NCBI GenBank assembly: GCA_015680685.1
Contig: MNCI01004172.1
Location: forward strand, 104,181-168,180
Length of the DNA stretch: 64,000 nt
From: Gnetum montanum
Lineage: Eukaryota > Streptophyta > Gnetopsida > Gnetales > Gnetaceae
Direction: 5' to 3'
In this document: piece after piece, positions 10,344 to 22,392 of the stretch
Numbering within the stretch: the first letter of the stretch is position 1
How the letters are laid out: each line of letters begins with the position of its first letter
Translations under genes and position numbers: made by a program
Notes under the pieces: model-generated
What the model saw: the letters and a program-made list of their open reading frames with translations, nothing else
The model's database searches: none
What the model was told of the DNA's origin: nothing

Positions 10344-11259
10344 TTATCTGGAAGGTAGACTATTTGGGCCAAAATCAATGTCTTCACCTTCTAAGTTGAT
10401 ACCATGATTGTGGAAGTTATGAAAGCTAAAATCATGACCTCTAGGGGAATCTAGTAGCATGTTGTCTATACTAAAAGTAGAACCTACTAAATGTGCACCT
10501 ACTAACAATAGTTTAGTTTCTTTTCCTCCTGTTGCACAGTACTCATCAATGCAAGCATCTAAATAATAAGGCACCTTCAAGTTGACATGACCATGATGCT
10601 AGATATCAAAAGCATTGGTCATATATATGTCTTGATAAAATGCTTGGCCCCATGTGTTTTGCCAGTCGTTTCTTTTAGCAATGCATGTGACTAAAAAGTA
10701 GATAGGTGTTGATGCTACATGCATGAAATGCCAAGATATGGTAGTCACATTGCCATAATATGTGAAATCACCATGATGTTCCACCAGTTGTGCTTTGAGA
10801 TACCCTAGATAATTGTTAGGTAAATAGATTGGAGAATGATTGAATTCCAAAACATGGAGGAATCTGAAGCAGGCATGGATTGGGGATTGAATTTAATTCA
10901 GTACATGTGAAATTCATTGGGTTGGTAGTAAGGCCAGTTAAGACACTCATTATCGTACCAATTTTCAAAATCTAAATGGCTAATTTTTGCATCAGTAGCC
11001 AAATTAATGAAAGGAGGAAACTCAGAAAGGTTTCTAGAACTTCAGCAGGCTGTAAAGATTCTTTGGGTTATGGAAGTATGGAATTGCAGTGGTTCAAATA
11101 TTTGGTAGAATTCTTCCAGCTATTTTGATACCTAGACATTTTAGCAAAGTATTGTAGAAAACTAAGGAAACGTTCATTAGCTATACAAGCTTGTAACCTT
11201 CTTGATGAGCAAAGAATCCATCCCTCGCCCCTAAGTAATTCTACACAAACTTCAATCAT
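10344..11259 (-). pseudogene. Unassigned ORF downstream of viral RNase H
   Basis: Three open stretches (11259-11068, 10850-10599, 10580-10344) separated by stops or frame changes look like one decayed reading frame of about 250-300 residues between RNase H and the intergenic region. Visible features include a Trp/Tyr/His-rich middle (for example HHGDFTYYGNVTTISW) and a C-terminal part with HDFSFHNFHNHG. I do not recognise a domain. Florendoviruses carry an ORF of unknown function after the polyprotein, and this may be an equivalent, but that is inference from position only. Confidence 0.4.
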
Positions 11260-11267
11260 TAGTAGGA

Positions 11268-13224
11268 CTAGGGAATTGAAATTCCCTAGTAAGAAAATCT
11301 ACTAAATTATTTCTTTTACCTTCTATATATTCAGAATCAAACTCAAAATTAGCTAAAAATAAACTCCATCGTATGAGTCTAGTATGGGCCACCTTGGAAA
11401 GATTTTTCATTTGGAGATATTTATCAAAACGCTTTAGGTTGCTTCTAACTGTGAATTTTTGTGGTTGGAGGAAAGGTCTAAAATTTTCAATACCTTTGAC
11501 AATTGCAAGAAGCTCTTTATGTGAACTATGATATTTTTGTTGTGCTTCATTGAATTTTCCAAATGCATACCTGTATATACGGATAGCATTTCCTTGTTCT
11601 TGTTTTAATGTTGCTCCCTAAAATAATTTAGAGTCATCTATCTCTAGAATAAATTTTCCATTTCTTGGCAAATATAAAGGTGGAAAGTCCTTGCATTTGT
11701 GTTTGATTTGTTTAACAACCTTACTATACCTTTCATCCCAAGATGGATCGTTTTTCTAGAGTATTCTATTTAATACATCTCTTTATTTAGCTAAATCTTT
11801 AAAAAAATCTAGAAACATAATTTATACAACCTAAAAATATTTGTATTTCTAATTTGTTCTCTAAAATATTAGGAAATTTACCTATGCTTTGGACAATATG
11901 GGGTTTTAGTTGGATCATTCCTATAGAAATTTCTAATCCTAAAAATTCAATCTGTGGTTGTGTGATTTTTATTTTTTTGGGTGAGAGGACTAATCCATTT
12001 TTATCAATAAGATCAATAAAAATTTTTAAATGTTCAAGATGTTCCTTTGCTAATTTACTTAGAACCAGAATACATACTAATATAAAAGGATAAGAATGAA
12101 AAATAGAGTCCATCATTTTCTAGAAAATGGATGGAGCTATCTTAATACCAAAAGGCAATACATTCCATTCATAAAGGCCTCTTGGAACTATGAAAGTTGT
12201 TTTCCAATGATCTTCTTGGACAATTTGGATCTGCTAGAAACCAAATTTTAAGCTGAATTTTGAATAGATATTAGTATGAGGGAGTCATTAAAATAAGTCA
12301 TCTTTGTTGGGGATAGGATGTTGGACTGATTTGATAATATCATTTAACAGTTTGTAATTCACAACTAATCTCTTTTTTTCCCCTAACAAGTTCAGCTCTC
12401 TTGTTCACATAAAATGCAACACAGGCAAACATACTTGTGCTGGGCCTAATTAATCCTTTTTGTAAGAGGTCTTATATCTCTTTTTCACATTCAATTCTAA
12501 GGCTTGGTGACATTTCAATATGTTAAGCAGTTGCTTTTACTTTTACTCCCTCTTTAAATTCAATATGGCACCAATGTTCTTTTTTATTTTTGAATTTGGT
12601 AGGATCATCGCTAGCATATTGTTGGAGATTGGATCTTATGTCCTCTATAGCTTCTTTTTTAAGTTTGATCTGGTGAATGATCCAATTTTCTATTTCTTCA
12701 TTTTTCTTTACAATTTTTTGTTTTCCAAATTTCTATCTAGCATTAACCCTAGGGAATTCATAAGTGTCTAAATAAATACTAGTGGGTGTAATTCTAATTT
12801 GAAAATGTTGCAAATTTTCTATTCCTAAAAGACAATCATAAGATGCTATAGGAAATTGACAAATGATAAATTCTATAATAGTATTATTTGGTAATTTTAT
12901 TGGAATATTTTCTTGTTTTGTTAGCATTCTTTTCTAGGTATTAAAGGATACTTGTGTAGGTTGTTTCTCTTCCTAGAATGCTAAAGGTATTATTCCTTCA
13001 CATGCTAGAGATACTTTTGTGCCTATGTCTTTGAGACAACCAATACTATAAATTTGATATCTTGGCCATTTTACTAGAAAAGAACAGGTAGGTAAAATAG
13101 GTTTTGAGAAATTTTTATTTACTTGTAAAATAACCCTAACCAATTTTGTTTTTTCCTCATAGGCTTATTGTTGGAAACTCTCTTCTATTTTTTGTAATTC
13201 CTCTAGTTCATCAGTAAGGGCCAT
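11268..13224 (-). pseudogene. Caulimovirid pol: protease, reverse transcriptase, RNase H
   Basis: The frame opens at an ATG at 13224 (MALTDELEELQK..., a short helical start). Protease similarity follows (12730-13100). The usual D-S/T-G box reads D-I-G, so the catalytic motif is altered. Reverse transcriptase lies at about 11790-12540 with recognisable blocks: KGLIRPS, a YKLLND-like block, HPIPNKDDL, YEWNVLPFG and APSIF. The YxDD catalytic box is absent: after the FILV stretch the sequence passes straight to ILVLSK. The thumb part reads FLGLEISIG. RNase H covers about 11268-11770 and ends with the family hallmark EGKRNNLVDFLTREF. Stops and frame changes occur throughout, so the enzyme cannot be made. 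Orientation is opposite to the movement/coat half. Confidence 0.75.
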
Positions 13225-13448
13225 AAGGAAGGCGTGTAAGTTGTGCAAGCAGAAGCAGCAATGCTTGAGACTTCTAACGGCAAGTTCATCTAGAAGACCA
13301 ACTCCAAGCTCTAACTCTACTTTTCCTTACATTCAACGTTTATTGCAATATTGTTCATCGCATGATGCTAGTATGTTACCACCACCACCTATTCAGAAAG
13401 ATTTCTATCCAAAATTCTCTCTTCATACTTTTGAATTATTCTAGTCAA

Positions 13449-14160
13449 TGGACATTAGTGAATGTGACCTAGGCATTATAGGATCTAGTTTACGTCACAG
13501 TAGCTCTCACTTTTTTTAACCCAGGGGAGGTAGCAAAGTAGCAAAAATAAGGTTATCAATATATTCATCTTGCTGAAATAGCCATACACATTCATCCCCA
13601 TTTTAATTATAGGTTAAAGAAACCTTACTAGATAGCTTTGATTGACAAAAGATTTAAATCTTTCCAAGATGCTATCATAACCCAAGCCAAGGGCAAATTA
13701 GTCATAGATGCCTTGATCATCACAATCCCAAACTTTACTCTTTCTCTCTCAGATCCTAATTTTTGTAACAATTTAATGTTAATGACTTATATTCCTTTAG
13801 ATATTATAGAACGGAGTATTTATTGTACAATAGGAACAAGATTCAGTTTTAAGTTATTTAGTTCTGTTAGTATAAAGACACTATTACCTTTTAGACAACA
13901 AGCTTTATCTATTGGATCTACTAATTTAGAATATGGGATTCAGATAAATAATGAAGATCTCCCTATCCATAGATTGTTCCTAGATCTAGAAGATCTTTTA
14001 GAAGAATTTTATGATTGTAAAAAAGTCAAAAAAATTCTCTGTTTAAAACACCATCTAGAACCCGTAGATATTATGTTGAACTTAAACCTCCAAAGTTCCT
14101 ACCTTATGATCCTCTAGCTCCTATTGAAAAATCAAAAACAATAAAATTATTCAACAAATC
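13449..14160 (+). pseudogene. Caulimovirid movement protein-like region (30K superfamily)
   Basis: Plus-strand sequence starts near an ATG at 13449 (MDISECDLG), and after a frame change is open at 13638-14117. Features seen are the segment AKGKLVIDALI, the hydrophobic IPLDIIERSIYCTIGTRFSF stretch typical of the 30K-type beta core, and a C-terminal acidic part rich in Leu/Glu/Asp. In caulimovirids this protein forms plasmodesmal tubules and precedes the coat protein, as here. The frame is broken at least twice. The assignment relies on order and pattern, not on a unique motif. Confidence 0.55.
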
Positions 14161-16386
14161 CTCTTTGGAAGAAGATGAGGAAAGAATATAATGGATGAGT
14201 AGGATTTTCAAAGAATTAGGCATAAAAATGGATCCTAGGAAAATCATTAAACAAAAAGGTGAAAAAATGACAGTAGAAAAAAAAGGCAAGACAAGGATAG
14301 AGGATGCCTCTACTTCCTCTAAAGAAGAAGAAACATCCCAAGAAACCAGTAGTAAAACTCAAATCAATGAATGTATCCATCGAAATATCCATAAGATAGA
14401 TAAAGAATTTAGGTGTATAGAGTGTGAAAAACTTCTGAAAATTAACATGAATACTGAAGAATCTAAAGAAATGGCTCACATGATGCAATAAAAAACTTTA
14501 GTAGAGCAACCCTCTAACATCATAAAATTACACAATTGGACAAGTCATAAGTTAGCTTATGTCAGTGACCAAAATCTCATGACTTATGCAATAGTAAGGG
14601 AGGTATAAATAGAAGTTCAAGAACTCCATAAGATTTGTGTTCCAAAAGAAAAAGATAAAACCAAAGGAAAAAAATCTCAACCCACAACAGATAATCTTTA
14701 TATAGACTCTCCTCCTTTAACTCCTCCATCAAAATCTAAAAAGAAAATGAAAAATCTACACATGGTAGGAGGGCATTGCATACTATACCAAAACAAGAAA
14801 AAGGTAAGGAAGAGGAGTAGGTTAATGCAAATAAAGAAGATAATGATACTCTCTACATAGGAAGTGAAGGATCCTTAGACGACAAAGAAAAGAAATTACT
14901 TATAAAACTAGGAATAGTGTTCTAGGATCCTAAGGATCTCACAACCATGCAAGTAAGAAAAACATCTAATAAACCTCCACCTTATTTTAGTATGGATAAG
15001 AAATCCATTAAATAAAGGCAAAAAGAAATCGATAGAATTAATGGATTCATTTCTAGATAGATTATCTTAGAAAAGAAAACCTATGAACATGCCATCTTAA
15101 ATGCCACACTGAACTTTGAAGGAATGCTAAAAAGATGGTGGAACTTTATTGAATCCCCTATCTGAAAAAATATTTTAAATAATCCATTTTTCATTTTTAT
15201 TAATGCATTTACAAAATAATTTTTAGGCAATAAAGTAAAAAGGGATAGTATGTATAGGGCTCTTTATTATAGCTCTAGATTACACAGGATCTAGGATCTC
15301 TCTCCTTTTCTTGAAATAATGGAAGAATAGTACTATTATGGAAAACCCATCCATGATGTAAGGGCTAAAGAACATCTTTTAGGATGTCTTCCTACACAAT
15401 TTGCTAGTTATTATCATCCTCAATTACAAAATGAAGAAAAGGATCTTGAAGAAATGAGTTTTAGTGCCATCACCAATTTTTAGAGAAAGTTACCAAAGAC
15501 CTATGTATTCAGCAAAAAACACAAAAATTAGTAGGCTCATTAAGAAGAAAAATAGAAAAATATTTATGTCTAGAAATGTGCCCAAAAGACAATTTCTCAA
15601 AACTATTTAAAGAAAGAAAACAACAGCAAAATTCATGTGAATGTAAACCATATAAGAAAGCTGTTTATCGTAAAAAAAACCTAAAAGGGTTTGGAGATGC
15701 AAATATGAGGATAAGCCAAAAAAGAAAAACTAGCCTAATAAACCTTTCAAGGGAATGCTTAAAAGAAAGCAAGGTTCTTATAAAAATTGAGAAGTTAGAT
15801 GGTTTATCTATTCAGGTAAACATTATGCTCATTACTGTCAGAAAAAGAATGATCATCCACACAAAGTAAATTTCATTGAAAAAATGAAATTAACTGAAGA
15901 TGATATATTTCTCACATATGATTCTAATATATCTTTTGCCAATGGTGATATCTACCTAAAATCATTAGATTAGTTTTCGAGTGAGGCTGAATTTGAAGAT
16001 ATCCCCTCTTATCATAATGAACTAGGAACGTATTCTTATGATTCTAATTCGTTAGGGTATATGTACCATGTCTATATGAACAAACTCTTGGATAGTGAGG
16101 ATGACATTTATTGTAAGGATCAAACTTATAATCTATTAAAATTCTAGTTAAAACAATTAGAAAAAAAATGCAAAAGGTCCCTATAGAAGACTTACATAAG
16201 TTCCGTGCCTACAAGCAAAGAGTCAAAAACAAAAGAAATGAATTAGAGGCCCATAAACAAATGATAGAAAAATCTATAGGACTATATCAAGATTCACAAG
16301 ATCCCAAAGATTTAGAAGAATTAAATCTACAAAATCCAAAAGAACAAGAAACCCAAACTTCTTATGTACAAACCTCCATGTGGTGA
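14161..16386 (+). pseudogene. Caulimovirid coat protein-like region
   Basis: A Lys/Glu/Ser/Thr-rich N-terminal part (14195-14491) contains CIHRNIHKIDKEF and a C-x2-C pair. Then comes a long region full of stops (14500-15560), a basic Lys-rich part (15576-15800), and near 15815-15870 a zinc-finger-like box ending in GKHYAHYCQKKN, followed by an acidic Tyr/Ser/Asp-rich stretch (15880-16140) and a charged helical tail (16168-16386). This layout, with acidic and basic regions around a CCHC-like finger, is that of caulimovirid coat proteins. The first Cys pair of the finger is lost. At least a dozen stops make it non-functional. Confidence 0.6.
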
Positions 16387-16559
16387 CAATATAGAATAAG
16401 GGAATCAAAAGAGATGTTCCTACACCACATAGCACCATGCACATCATGCCTTTACTTCTTTGCTACTTGCAACACCTATGCAAGGTGAAATACTTCTGTA
16501 GCCTTAGGTAAAAAGTTTCATAAGAGCCATGAACTTACAAGTGGATGATAATTCAAGTG

Positions 16560-19500
16560 GTTCCAAGAGTAAATCTTAAAAAAGATCAATTTTTAGACCT
16601 AACAGTCCACCCAAATCATCCTAGGTATTTTTTGTTGCAAAATCCTCTCAAACTACCCAAAAAATTTTTACCAAGTCCCCTTCAAATGAAAAACCCCAAA
16701 ACATTCAAATGGTCATGTTATCCCATGTTGTGTCAACTACCAACCCTAGGAGTCCTCTAATCTAATTGTAGATTACAAGAAATGATCTATGCAAGGTTCT
16801 ATTAGACTCAAGTTCTAGTATGAATTTGATTTTCCAAGAAATATACAAGACATGAAACTTCCCTCCATTAAAGAAATGTAATATTAGGCTAGAACTTGCA
16901 AACCAATCCATTACTATTTCATTGGGATTGGTATAGGACATTGTGACTACTATCATTGGATGATCATATCTACAAATTTCCTAGTAATTATTGTAGATAA
17001 TTGTAAGGAGAATTTCTCGATTAGTATGGGGAGGACTTAGCTAATCATCATTAATGCTACTAGGAATCAAAGGTCTCTATTTAGAAATTTCTAAGAAAAA
17101 TGAATTTGACAAAATAGAAAAGAACAAAGTTCCATGTGTTACATATAGTGACACAAGGTGCAACTACATATAAAAGATATGGACAATCAAAAGCATAACT
17201 ATTATAACATGCCAAATGTATGCCAAATCCACTAGTATTCAAAGGTATCTCTATTCAATATCCATGAAATAGGAAGGCACCTAGTGATTGACTATAGACA
17301 ATAACTCTAGTTCTACAATGTACATGGAACCAACTAAAATTCTCACAAGTGCATACACAAATAAGATGGATGAAATGGAGCAAATCAAATATCAACTCTC
17401 AAAAGCCAAAAATAGAAAAGAATTATAAGTAGATTCGAGAGAGTTGGAACTCCCAAAAACTTCTGAATTGAAATCCTTAAAATTGAAAATATTGCCAGAA
17501 TCTTTAGAAAATATCTTCTTAAATAATGAAACACCATTAATTATAAATATCAACCTTACTAAGAAATAGAAGGAGAAGCTTCTAAAAGTATTCAATAAAT
17601 GGCCAACAGCCTTTACTTGGTCATATAATGAGATAACAAGGATAGATCAATGTATATGCCAGCATCAAATCTACATAGACTCTACTATCATGCCTAAGAG
17701 ATAGCCACAAAGAAGGTTAAATCCAAAATTAAAAAGAGTCGTTAAAAATAAGGTAGAAAAAATTCTCAAATTTGGATTCATCTATCCTATGATAGACAAT
17801 GAGTGGTTGATCTCACATGTCATTGTACCAAAGAAGGAAGGATAATGGAGATTTTGCATAAATTTCATGCTACTAAACATGGCCACTTTTAAAGATCATT
17901 TTTCCTTGTCATTTGTGTATCAACTGTTAGATACCATTATAGGGCATAACTACTATAGTTTTCTAGATGCATATAGTGGCTATGATCAAATTCAAATCAC
18001 TCTAGAAGAATAGGCCAAACATTGTTCATTGGTCCCTGGGACTTTCGCATATAGAAAGATGCCTTTTGGTTAGTGTAATGCTCCTACAACCTTCCAATGT
18101 CTAGTCCTCAGCATCTTTCAATAGCAAACTGGTAGTGATATGGAAGTTTTTATGGATGACTTCTCCACCTACGATGCTAATTTTGAATAAGCTTTTGATC
18201 ATATTAAGCAGGTACCAATTGATATGTGAAGATTAACTTGTGATTCTACTGAAAAAAGAGCCACTTGATCATCCAAGAGGGCATTTTCCTAGGGTACCAA
18301 ATCTTAGAAAAAGACATTAAGATGGATTTTAAAAAAATAAGTTCATCCAACAAATTACCAAACAATCTCAAATAGTCAAAGATGTGAGGTCATTCCTTAG
18401 ACATACTAATTACTATAGGCACTTCATTGAAAATGATGCAATAATTGATGCAATAATCACCAAACCATTGGTTGAGCTCACTAAAAATGATGTAGTAATT
18501 AAATTGATTGAGGAATGTGAACAAGCATTTTAGCACTTGAAATAGAAGCTCATAGAAATGCCAATTCTACACATACAGAATTAGTTCAAAATTTTCCATA
18601 TCATGACGAATGCATCCAATTATGCATTGAAGGTAGTTCTTACATAGATAGATGATAAAAAAATATCCACATTACATCCATTGTGTAGGTATAAGCATTG
18701 TAGGTACACAACCTAATTACACCATAATAGAAAAGAAATTAATGGTAGTGGTGTATGTTCTTAAAAAATTTAAGTACTATGTGCTTGGATATCTCATTTT
18801 TGTGCATACTAATCACAATGCAATTCATTTCCTCATGAACAAGTCAACAGTGAGCCCCCGTGTTATATGATGGTTGGTGATTCTACATGAGTTTTATTTA
18901 ATGATGGTGGATAAAAATGGTACTGAGAATGTTATTGCTAATCATTTTTCTTAGTTAATATGGGATCAAAAAGCTTATGAAGTGTCATTACTTGACTAAT
19001 TTGTAGATGATTTACTCTTTGCCAAAATAACAAAGATTACAACATCACCCAGAATCATAAATTAGTATGATGAATTTTTTCCTACTTACTTACTCAGGCA
19101 CTTCTACAAAATGGAACTATAAATGACAATAATTTCTTCTCCAAGTTAAACACTAGATTGAAATAGAGGGCAACCTCTATAAAATCTATGCAAATGGCTT
19201 GGTCATATGATGTATATTAGATAAAAATCAACTTCAAGTTCTGTAGCATGCTCATGAAGGTCTTGTGGGGGGCCATTATGCAACAAGGAGAATGACCATT
19301 AAAATCCTAATGACCAAATACATTTGACTAACAATTACTGAAGACATCTATCATTTTTCCCATTCATGTAAATGATTTCAACAAAATGGAGAAATGACAA
19401 CCTAAATGGAGGAATCACAATAGTGGATTTAACGACTAAAGTCCTTAGACCTTTGTGAGATTGATTTCATGGGATCCATCAATCTCATGTCCAACAAAAA

Positions 19501-20350
19501 GTCTTACATTATTATTGTTGTTGACTATTATACCAAATGAGATGAATTTATAGTTGTCACTCACTGTACTTCTTTCATTGCAACTTAACTCTTTTAGCAT
19601 TAGGTGGCAACTACATTTGATGTGTCTAGGATATTAATTTCTAATAGTGGAACCTATTTCACTAGTACTACATTTCGCAAGTTCATGCAACACTTATGGG
19701 TGGAACATAAACTTACAACTCTTATCACCCCCAAGCCAATAGTCAATATGAAGTCACCAAAAAGAAGATCATAAGAATTTTGATATGAACCATTAGTAAG
19801 TATAGGAAGGATTGGAGCACAAAACTCAATGATGCCTTATGGGCCTATTTCTCAACATGGAAACTCCCTATAGGCTACTCATCTTGTAAGTTAGTGTATG
19901 AAAAGTTACACAAGGTTCCAATTCAAAATAAACTCCATATACTCACAATTACATGTGACCTTGACCCAAATATTTATTTGGCACATAAGGAAAGATTAAT
20001 GATGCTCAACATACTAGATAAGAATTGAAGGATAGCCCTAATAATGAATGAACTGCACAAGGCATACCAAAAATAACAACATGATGCTCAAATAAGAAAA
20101 GTATTATTTTAACTAAGAAATAAGGTTTATATTGGAATCCCATGCATGTACCTTAATAGACTAAGTTTCAAATATTATGGAAATGATCATACATTGTACA
20201 TTCAACTTTTTCTTGTGGGGCTATAACAATCTATCATCCAACAAGATCTCAAAAGCACATGCTAGTCAACATCTAATAATTGAAACCCTTGAAAAATTTC
20301 CAAGTAACCAATTACCAGCACAAAAACTTAATGCAAGGGCAAGATCACTC
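16560..20350 (+). pseudogene. gypsy pol: protease, RT, RNase H, integrase
   Basis: Protease (16740-17150) has LLDSSSSMNLI where intact relatives have LLDSG, so the catalytic Gly is changed. RT (about 17620-18330) shows VIVPKKEG, FLDAYSGYDQIQ, the KMPFG and NAPTTFQ blocks, and the catalytic box as VFMDDFS at about 18147. RNase H (18520-18960) shows MTNASNYAL and KEINGSG. Integrase (19180-19950) has the zinc-binding start HAHEGLVGGHYATRRM and a later pair of cysteines, then the core VDYYTK and ISNSGTYFTS, in which the second catalytic Asp position reads Asn. The C-terminal part shows RLSFKYYGN. The order PR-RT-RH-IN is that of Ty3/gypsy. More than 50 stops and several frame changes are present. 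Confidence 0.8.
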
Positions 20351-20409
20351 TATTTGTAGAATCTTCCTCTTTTCACTTAGTTTTTGGAGAGAAGACCATC
20401 TACCTTAAT

Positions 20410-20600
20410 CTCTTAAAGAGGATGGTAGTTTCATCTTTTTTTTACACCATTATTCATACATTTTTCACTTTTCTTTATATATTGATTTTCTTATATATTT
20501 TACTTTATTTTATTTCACTTTTTTCCTTTTCTTTTTCTTTTCCTTTTCCTCTTAATTTTCCTCTTACAAATTCTGATTTCATTTTATTACTGCTGCAACT
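20410..20600 (+). repeat. Pyrimidine-rich tract after integrase
   Basis: A T/C-rich stretch of about 190 bp directly behind the pol remnant. Tracts at the same relative place occur in four related elements of the window. Its ORF is a low-complexity artefact. Confidence 0.7.
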
Positions 20601-22392
20601 ATTGATAATTATTAAATGTGGTTATCTAAATTGTTATTTAAATATGCAAGCCAAATTTTCTTATGGGATTATTCTCTCTATTAATGATTTGTTAGTCATA
20701 TAATGGTATGAGGTAGTGAGCTCATGACATTCACCCATTCAATATATCTCAATATGAGAATCTACATAATTGCAACACTTTTGTCCTTTCATGCTAAAAC
20801 TAAAGATAACTTGTAATCTCATTATCCAACAAACAAGGGAAGGACAAAGTGGGAATGAAAAAGGATATGATCTCAAAGATATTTGTTGAGTTCTCTTCTT
20901 GACTTCCTCCATGAGCCTTATGACTCCCAAAGAAATGTATCATCACCCCTCTTGTAACTCAAAAAGGAAGTATATCTTCATAAAGTTTGGTCTCCAAAAT
21001 TTCATTCTGAAAAAATGGAAATTAAAATACACATCTATAAACATCTCTTGGCATACAAGCACTGGTTATGGGGCTGAAAAGAAATGTTGCTTATGCTTGA
21101 AGCCATCCCTCTAACTAAGGCCAAAATTTCTTCCTTGATTTCTCCAACTTATTCTTTCCTTATTCTTCTTCTTCTAGAGTGATGATGATCATCCCCTATG
21201 GTTTTTATATTTTCACCATAGTAGGAAGGAAGAAGCATAGCAATGCAAGGCCACTACTAATGGTATGAACTTGGTTTGGGACTAAAATGAGCTAGTATAT
21301 AGATCACCTTAATCACACCCTTCACATGAACCTTTTGCCACAATGATTTGGATCTCAGGCCCCTATTCCTCTATAATCCTTTCAATATTTCATTTTCTTA
21401 CCTCACTATTATGTGCCTTGTTCATTTTAATATTCTTAGTTTTGTAGGTTGCACAATCTTGAGGGCATTAGTATTTCAGATTGGTGTTTAACCTGGATCA
21501 CCATTAAATTTCCAAGGTGCCCATCAACTCCTTGTGATGTGGTTATGCAAGGGTATTCTTAAGCATTAGCCTTCTTTAGGGAGGATTCACTTGCATAGCT
21601 CTTGGACCATCTAGTTTAAACCCCCTCACCATGTTCCTTGATTTAATTGACTATAATCCTAATGACTTGCACTATCAAAACTTTATCTTTTATGATTTAT
21701 TCTATTTTGCTTTATTTTCTACTAATTTTGTTTCAAAAACATGCCTCGTTTATGCATCCATAATGCTCTTTTCACTTTATTCCTTAATAAATGAGCTTAT
21801 TATTGATTGCTTATCTTATTATTCCCCCTTTCTAGCTTCCATTTAGCTCCTATTTCATTTCCAAACTCTCCCAAAAACCCTTAGCTTCTTAAGTGCAAAA
21901 TTATATCAAAATAATTGTGTTGAAACATCCCCCTGGAGGTAGCATAAAAATATAAATATACACACAAACCTTAGAATCCAATTCACATTTTTCTTTAAAC
22001 ATGAAGGGATATTTTATTATTTTCAAAGACCAAAATATTCCAAATGTCATAACTCTTTCAACATACCTGATTTGACCCATTTGTTGATCCCTAAGGTTCC
22101 GAGGTATGCTCTACGTCATGGGGGTATCAACACTAAAATTTTCTAACAAATTTCAGTAACACCTCATAAATCAAGTATTAAACTAATATTAAAATCATAT
22201 CAGAAGAAGAAAATATGAATGAACTAACTATATTCATAACCCATATTTTAAAATATTCTTGTACATCTACAACAACTTGAAACCTTAATAGCCCAATCTT
22301 CCATCATTACTAACTCAAAAAAAATTCGAAGGATATCTAGGCTTAAAAGATGAAACCAAAATAACTAATCTAAGGTTATTTATGTGATTGCA
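20601..22392 (+). other. Non-coding spacer between integrase and ORF3
   Basis: No gene is seen. It includes the conserved block AAGCATTAGCCTTCTTTAGG at 21561-21580, aligned with 52225-52260, 57289-57330 (minus) and 1407-1450 (minus). The short ORFs at 20739-21114 and 21631-21846 have no family features. Confidence 0.55.

Larger units (their letters stand above)
9864..16430. mobile_element. Endogenous caulimovirid (plant pararetrovirus), rearranged and dead
   Basis: This block has the coding parts of a Caulimoviridae genome but not in one orientation. On the minus strand, from 13224 leftward: protease, reverse transcriptase, RNase H, an unassigned ORF, a TATA box and a tRNA-Met-like primer site. 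On the plus strand, from about 13240 to 16386: movement-protein-like and coat-protein-like sequence with a zinc-finger box. Caulimovirid genomes encode everything on one strand, so the two halves were joined head to head after or during integration. Every coding part has stops, frameshifts or missing motifs. The right boundary lies between 16386 and about 16540, where gypsy protease sequence begins. The exact genus is not assigned. Gymnosperm-type endogenous caulimovirids are one possibility. Confidence 0.7.

Noticed and set aside
20422-20703. Phe/Leu-rich ORF resembling a membrane protein
   Set aside because: It is a translation of the pyrimidine tract that recurs as non-coding sequence in the related elements.
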